From Thiobacillus denitrificans (GTDB taxonomy: Bacteria > Pseudomonadota > Gammaproteobacteria > Burkholderiales > Thiobacillaceae): a DNA stretch of 64,000 bases. The DNA lies in assembly GCA_002403375.1 (NCBI GenBank), contig DHHQ01000001.1, positions 13,465 through 77,464 on the forward strand, read 5' to 3'. Below the pieces are notes generated by a model. The model was not told the origin of the DNA. It made no database searches and saw only the letters and a program-made list of their open reading frames with translations. This document shows positions 62,427 through 64,000 of the stretch, one piece after another. The number at the start of each line of letters is the position of its first letter. Positions within the stretch are counted from its first letter, which is position 1. A program made the position numbers and the translations under genes.

Positions 62427-62780
62427 TCAGTCCGCGGCGGCTGCGTCGGTCCCGGCGTCCTTGACGGGCGCATCGCCCCCGCCCTTCTTCGTGACCTTGC
62501 CCTCCTCGGCGCGCTTGCGGCGCACCTCCTTGGGGTCGGCGATCAGCGGGCGGTAGATTTCGACGCGGTCGCGGTCGCGCACCTTCTCGTCGAGCTTGAC
62601 CAGCTTGCTGAATATCCCGACCTTGTTCTTGCCGAGGTCGATTTCCGGATGCGCGGCGAGCACGCCCGACGCGCGGATGGCGTCTTCCACCGTCGCCCCC
62701 TCGGCGAGCTGGACCTTCAGCAGCGTCTGCTCGTGCGGCAGCGCGTACACGACCTCCACGGCGAGGGTGACGGCGTTCAC
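62427..62780 (-). CDS. rnfH: RnfH/RatB-family protein, ubiquitin-like fold
   Basis: 117 residues from a GTG at 62780 that overlaps the RatA stop (GTGA). VAVEVVYALPHEQTLLKVQL-like start, GVL...HPEIDLGKNKVGIFSKL and RVEIYRPLIADPKEVRRKRA match the family. The tail (about 95-117) is Lys/Asp-rich. In gammaproteobacteria it is the partner of RatA. The beta-grasp fold suggests protein binding. Confidence 0.92.
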   Translation of the reverse strand: MNAVTLAVEVVYALPHEQTLLKVQLAEGATVEDAIRASGVLAAHPEIDLGKNKVGIFSKLVKLDEKVRDRDRVEIYRPLIADPKEVRRKRAEEGKVTKKGGGDAPVKDAGTDAAAAD

Positions 62781-63211
62781 AGCGCGTAGACCTCGTCCGC
62801 CCGGCGCACGAAGGCGTCGACGAAGGTGTTGGTGATGTGGCTGAACACGGGCGCGAGGACGGTTTCGAGCATCCGGCTCGAGAACACGTAGTGCAGGCGG
62901 AACTCGATCTTGCAGGCGTCGTCGCCCAGCGGCAGGAAGGTCCAGTCGCCTTCCAGTTCGGCGAACGGCCCGTCCTGCAGGGTGATGCGCATCTCGCGCG
63001 GGTGCGTCTTGAGGTTCTCGGTGGTGAAGCTCTGGCGGATGCCGAGGTAGGCGATGTGGATCGTCGCCACCGTGCGCGCGTCGTCGCGCAGCTTCAGTTC
63101 GGTGCCGCCGCACCATGGCAGGAAGTCGGGATAGTCCTCGACCCGGTCGACCAGTTCGAACATGCATTCGGGAGGGTGCGCGACCAGCACACTTTTTTCC
63201 ACACGCGCCAT
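62777..63211 (-). CDS. ratA: RatA-like START-domain protein (ribosome association / CoQ-binding family)
   Basis: 144 residues from the ATG at 63211, preferred to upstream in-frame ATGs because it starts at the conserved MARVEKSVLV. The family pattern is clear: CMFELVDRVEDYPDFLPWCGG, TFLPLGDDACKIEFRLHYVFSS and an HITNTFVDAFVRRA end. START/polyketide-cyclase fold. Reported functions: blocking 70S formation (RatA) or coenzyme Q binding (YfjG/Coq10). Divergent from smpB as in many proteobacteria. Confidence 0.92.
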   Translation of the reverse strand: MARVEKSVLVAHPPECMFELVDRVEDYPDFLPWCGGTELKLRDDARTVATIHIAYLGIRQSFTTENLKTHPREMRITLQDGPFAELEGDWTFLPLGDDACKIEFRLHYVFSSRMLETVLAPVFSHITNTFVDAFVRRADEVYAL

Positions 63212-63260
63212 GGGTGCCTGAAGCCTTGTAAAATCGAGAATTGTACGCAAGCCTTCCGCC

Positions 63261-63710
63261 ATGAGCATCGTCGACAACAAAAAAGCCTTCCACGACTACT
63301 TCATCGAAGAGCGCTTCGAGGCCGGACTCGCGCTCGAAGGCTGGGAAGTGAAGGCCATCCGCGCAGGCCGGGTCAACCTGAAGGAAGCCTACGTCGTCGT
63401 CAAGAACGGTGCGGTGTGGCTGATCGGTTGCCACATCAGCCCGCTCGTCACCGCGTCGACCCACATCCATCCCGACCCCACCCGCTCGCGCAAGCTGCTG
63501 CTGCACGCGGCCGAGATCAGCAAGCTGATCGGCAAGACCGAGCGCGCCGGCTTCACCCTGATGCCGCTCGACATGCACTACAAGAAGGGCCGCATCAAGC
63601 TGGAGATCGGCCTGGCCAAGGGCAAGAAGCAGCACGACAAGCGGGCGACCGAGAAGGAACGCGAGTGGCAGCGAGAGAAGCAGCGGATGCTGCGCACCGC
63701 GCAGACCTGA
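63261..63710 (+). CDS. smpB: tmRNA-binding protein SmpB
   Basis: 149 residues: KKAFHDYFIEERFEAGLALEGWE near the start, a KAIRAGRVNLKEAYVVVKNG core and a conserved DMHYKKGRIKLEIGLAKGKK end with a basic C-terminal tail. It delivers tmRNA to stalled ribosomes. The ssrA gene is not in the window. Confidence 0.97.
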   Translation: MSIVDNKKAFHDYFIEERFEAGLALEGWEVKAIRAGRVNLKEAYVVVKNGAVWLIGCHISPLVTASTHIHPDPTRSRKLLLHAAEISKLIGKTERAGFTLMPLDMHYKKGRIKLEIGLAKGKKQHDKRATEKEREWQREKQRMLRTAQT

Positions 63711-63771
63711 GTCGGCGCCGCAACAGCCGAAGAAATAATCGCCCGCCGGCTGGACATTTCCTTGTGACCCT

Positions 63772-63806
63772 GTCGAGATGTCGACTAGACTTGACAGCAT
63801 CTCGAC
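63772..63806. promoter_or_regulatory. 9-bp inverted repeat GTCGAGATG-N17-CATCTCGAC
   Basis: Perfect arms at 63772-63780 and 63798-63806, 17 nt before the small ORF at 63824. The centre holds TTGACA. This arrangement suits a dimeric repressor covering a promoter. Confidence 0.6.
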
Positions 63807-63823
63807 AAACCAAGGCCTCACCG

Positions 63824-63997
63824 ATGCAGGCACTGCCAGTCTACGACGTTGAGTTCATCCCGCTGGAGCGCCGCCTGGCCGACCGCAGGGTCGCGCCGAG
63901 CAACGCCGCGCTGCCGCCGGGCGTGACCGCCGACCGCCGCAAGACGCCCGGTCGGCGCCCGGAAGATCGCCGCGGCACCCGCCCCCGGGCCGTCTAG
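63824..63997 (+). CDS. Small basic ORF of unknown function
   Basis: 57 residues (MQALPVYDVEFIPLERRLADRR, then an Arg/Pro-rich tail with RRKTPGRRPEDRR). The start is preceded by an AAGG-type site and the inverted repeat. I do not recognise a family. The many Arg residues fit nucleic-acid binding or just GC-rich coding bias. Confidence 0.5.
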   Translation: MQALPVYDVEFIPLERRLADRRVAPSNAALPPGVTADRRKTPGRRPEDRRGTRPRAV

Positions 63998-64000
63998 AAC

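Overview
The window is GC-rich chromosomal DNA, probably from a betaproteobacterium. The block guaB / SIMPL protein / guaA, then rnfH-ratA divergent from smpB, together with an H-NS-type protein and gltX, fits that group. A Thiobacillus-like or related Nitrosomonadales lineage is my best guess, but the sequence alone does not prove it. Nearly all genes are on the minus strand.

Layout. (1) 1-9186: an atypical type II secretion / type IV pilus-like system (gspG, gspF, gspE, pilM-, pilN-, pilO- and pilP/gspC-like genes, a lipoprotein secretin with a C-terminal cohesin-like domain, then three more pseudopilins, the last cut by the window edge). (2) 9355-18526: a signalling block with a NarX-like PAS kinase, a PilZ-like small protein, a FixJ-type regulator with its PAS sensor kinase, a four-PAS hybrid kinase, a SAP-like small protein and a receiver-GGDEF protein. 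(3) 18566-33181: one long minus-strand cluster for exported copper proteins: a 1756-residue surface beta-helix protein, three multicopper-oxidase-like proteins whose copper motifs are unequally distributed, a lipoprotein, a subtilisin-like protease, a SCO1/SenC copper chaperone and a cytochrome c fused to a periplasmic-binding-protein domain. (4) 33414-36454: a tandem-receiver regulator, a lytic transglycosylase and a membrane kinase with a decayed ATP-binding domain. (5) tRNA-Val, gltX and tRNA-Thr(CGT). (6) 38156-47434: a 9.3-kb integrative element in the tRNA-Thr gene, bounded by 46-bp direct repeats. It carries integrase, AlpA-like, Toprim primase and DUF3987-type genes and one HK97-type major capsid gene, with no recognisable portal, large terminase or tail genes. 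(7) 47502-54437: a universal stress protein and then a long arsenic operon (arsR, arsI, two arsC, acr3, cytochrome c', a metallo-beta-lactamase-fold protein, an ArsP-like permease, a Cys-rich protein, a thioredoxin-like protein). (8) 54522-63997: two flavoproteins, an H-NS family gene, guaA, a SIMPL protein, guaB, an Ala-rich lipoprotein, rnfH, ratA, smpB and a small basic ORF.

How the parts may work together. The secretion system and the copper cluster lie 9 kb apart on the same strand, separated only by regulators. In Geobacter an atypical type II system (OxpG) exports the multicopper protein OmpB, so a plausible reading is that system 1 exports the proteins of cluster 3 for extracellular redox chemistry under control of the sensors in 2 and 4. 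That link is inference. The arsenic operon combines the usual detoxification functions (reduction, efflux, C-As bond cleavage) with redox accessory proteins. The tRNA-Thr element looks like a phage satellite or a decayed prophage that keeps a capsid gene.
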